DNA of 5,446 nt from JAYOFM01 sp038117225 (lineage in GTDB: Bacteria > Pseudomonadota > Alphaproteobacteria > Rhodospirillales > Casp-alpha2), in the NCBI GenBank assembly GCA_038117225.1, contig JAYOFM010000166.1, forward strand, positions 1 through 5,446. The letters run 5' to 3'. Under the pieces are notes generated by a model, which was given only the letters and a program-made list of their open reading frames with translations, was not told the DNA's origin and made no database searches. Of this stretch, positions 4,917 through 5,446 are shown in pieces. Position numbers and translations under genes: made by a program. How positions within the stretch are numbered: position 1 is the first letter of the stretch; every line of letters starts with the position of its first letter.

Positions 4917-5446
4917 GTGCCGAAGCGCAAGACCGACGACAATCTGGAAAGCGGTTCGCGCTCAAGCCGCGGACTGGCGATCGTCGAGTACGTAACGCAG
5001 GCGGGCGGCGGCGTCAGTGCCGCCGAGATCACCCAGGCGACCGGCCTGCCCCGCGCGACGGTGCATCGCCTTGTCGGTGTCTTGGAACGCGAAGGTTATC
5101 TGCAACGGGATTTCGGCGGTCGTGGCCTGGTCGCCGGACAGCGTCTTTCCGACCTTGCCCGGGCGGTCCTAGCTTCCACACCGGAGCAATTGTTACGGCA
5201 CGCGGTACTGCGACGGCTGTCGGAAGACGTCGGCGAAACCTGCAACATCACCGTACCGGCGCCGGGCGGCATGATCTACTTCGATCGGGTCGAGACCGAG
5301 TGGCCATTGCGCCTCGAAACGCTACCCGTCGGCTCGCAAGTGCCGCTGCATTGCACCGCTTCGGGAAAGCTCTATCTGAGTTCCCTCGCGCCCGCGCAAC
5401 GGGACGACATGGTCCATCAGCTGACCCTTGATGCCAAAACGCCGAA
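4917..5446 (+). CDS. IclR-family transcriptional regulator, N-terminal 176 residues (runs off right edge)
   Basis: The frame is open to the window end; the family is usually about 250-260 residues, so roughly two thirds is present. A GTG start at 4917 is chosen: AGGG lies 7 nt upstream, and no in-frame ATG occurs before the DNA-binding domain. After a basic N-terminus (MPKRK), a winged helix-turn-helix spans about 18-66: RGLAIVEYV, then VSAAEITQATGLPRATVHRL (33-52) with the recognition helix, then LEREGYLQRD (56-65). The effector-binding domain begins near residue 90 and shows LSEDVGETCNITV, GGMIYFDRVE and PLHCTASGKLYLS, all typical of IclR proteins. Such regulators sense small organic acids or aromatics and control nearby catabolic genes. 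The target genes are probably downstream, outside this window. It is divergent from the cold-shock gene. Confidence 0.93.
   Translation, partial: MPKRKTDDNLESGSRSSRGLAIVEYVTQAGGGVSAAEITQATGLPRATVHRLVGVLEREGYLQRDFGGRGLVAGQRLSDLARAVLASTPEQLLRHAVLRRLSEDVGETCNITVPAPGGMIYFDRVETEWPLRLETLPVGSQVPLHCTASGKLYLSSLAPAQRDDMVHQLTLDAKTP

Overview
This 5.4 kb window is high in GC and densely coded. It looks like part of an alphaproteobacterial genome, probably Rhodospirillales-like; that placement is inferred from codon choice and the flavour of the proteins and was not tested. A run of 10 Ns at 1033-1042 marks a scaffold gap, so this is a draft or metagenome assembly.

Left block, plus strand (1-1852): the C-terminal part of an ABC-transporter ATPase, cut by the window edge, overlaps by 4 bp (ATGA) a membrane acyltransferase-like protein of the DUF1624/HGSNAT type. 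The two are almost certainly translated together. The ATPase keeps a signature motif and a Walker B, but its last segment has no H-loop histidine.

Middle block, minus strand (1856-4601), in transcription order: a CspA-type cold-shock protein, a class I SAM-dependent methyltransferase, and two tandem exported phytochelatin-synthase-like proteins (papain-fold, glutathione-processing family). The two PCS-like genes overlap by 4 bp (ATGA) and clearly form a translationally coupled pair. The upstream copy is a predicted lipoprotein with an intact Cys-His-Asp triad. The downstream copy has a Sec signal peptide, keeps His and Asp, but has Ala where the nucleophilic Cys should be. An enzyme/pseudoenzyme pair in the cell envelope is the most interesting feature here. 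The block converges on the acyltransferase gene, with only 3 bp between the stop codons.

Right block (4602-5446): a 315-bp divergent intergenic region separates the cold-shock gene from an IclR-family regulator that runs off the right edge. This region holds a strong hairpin in the cold-shock leader, candidate promoters in both directions and a 25-bp dyad just upstream of the regulator's GTG start. The dyad could be an autoregulatory operator.

No tRNA, rRNA, CRISPR array, insertion sequence or phage gene was seen.
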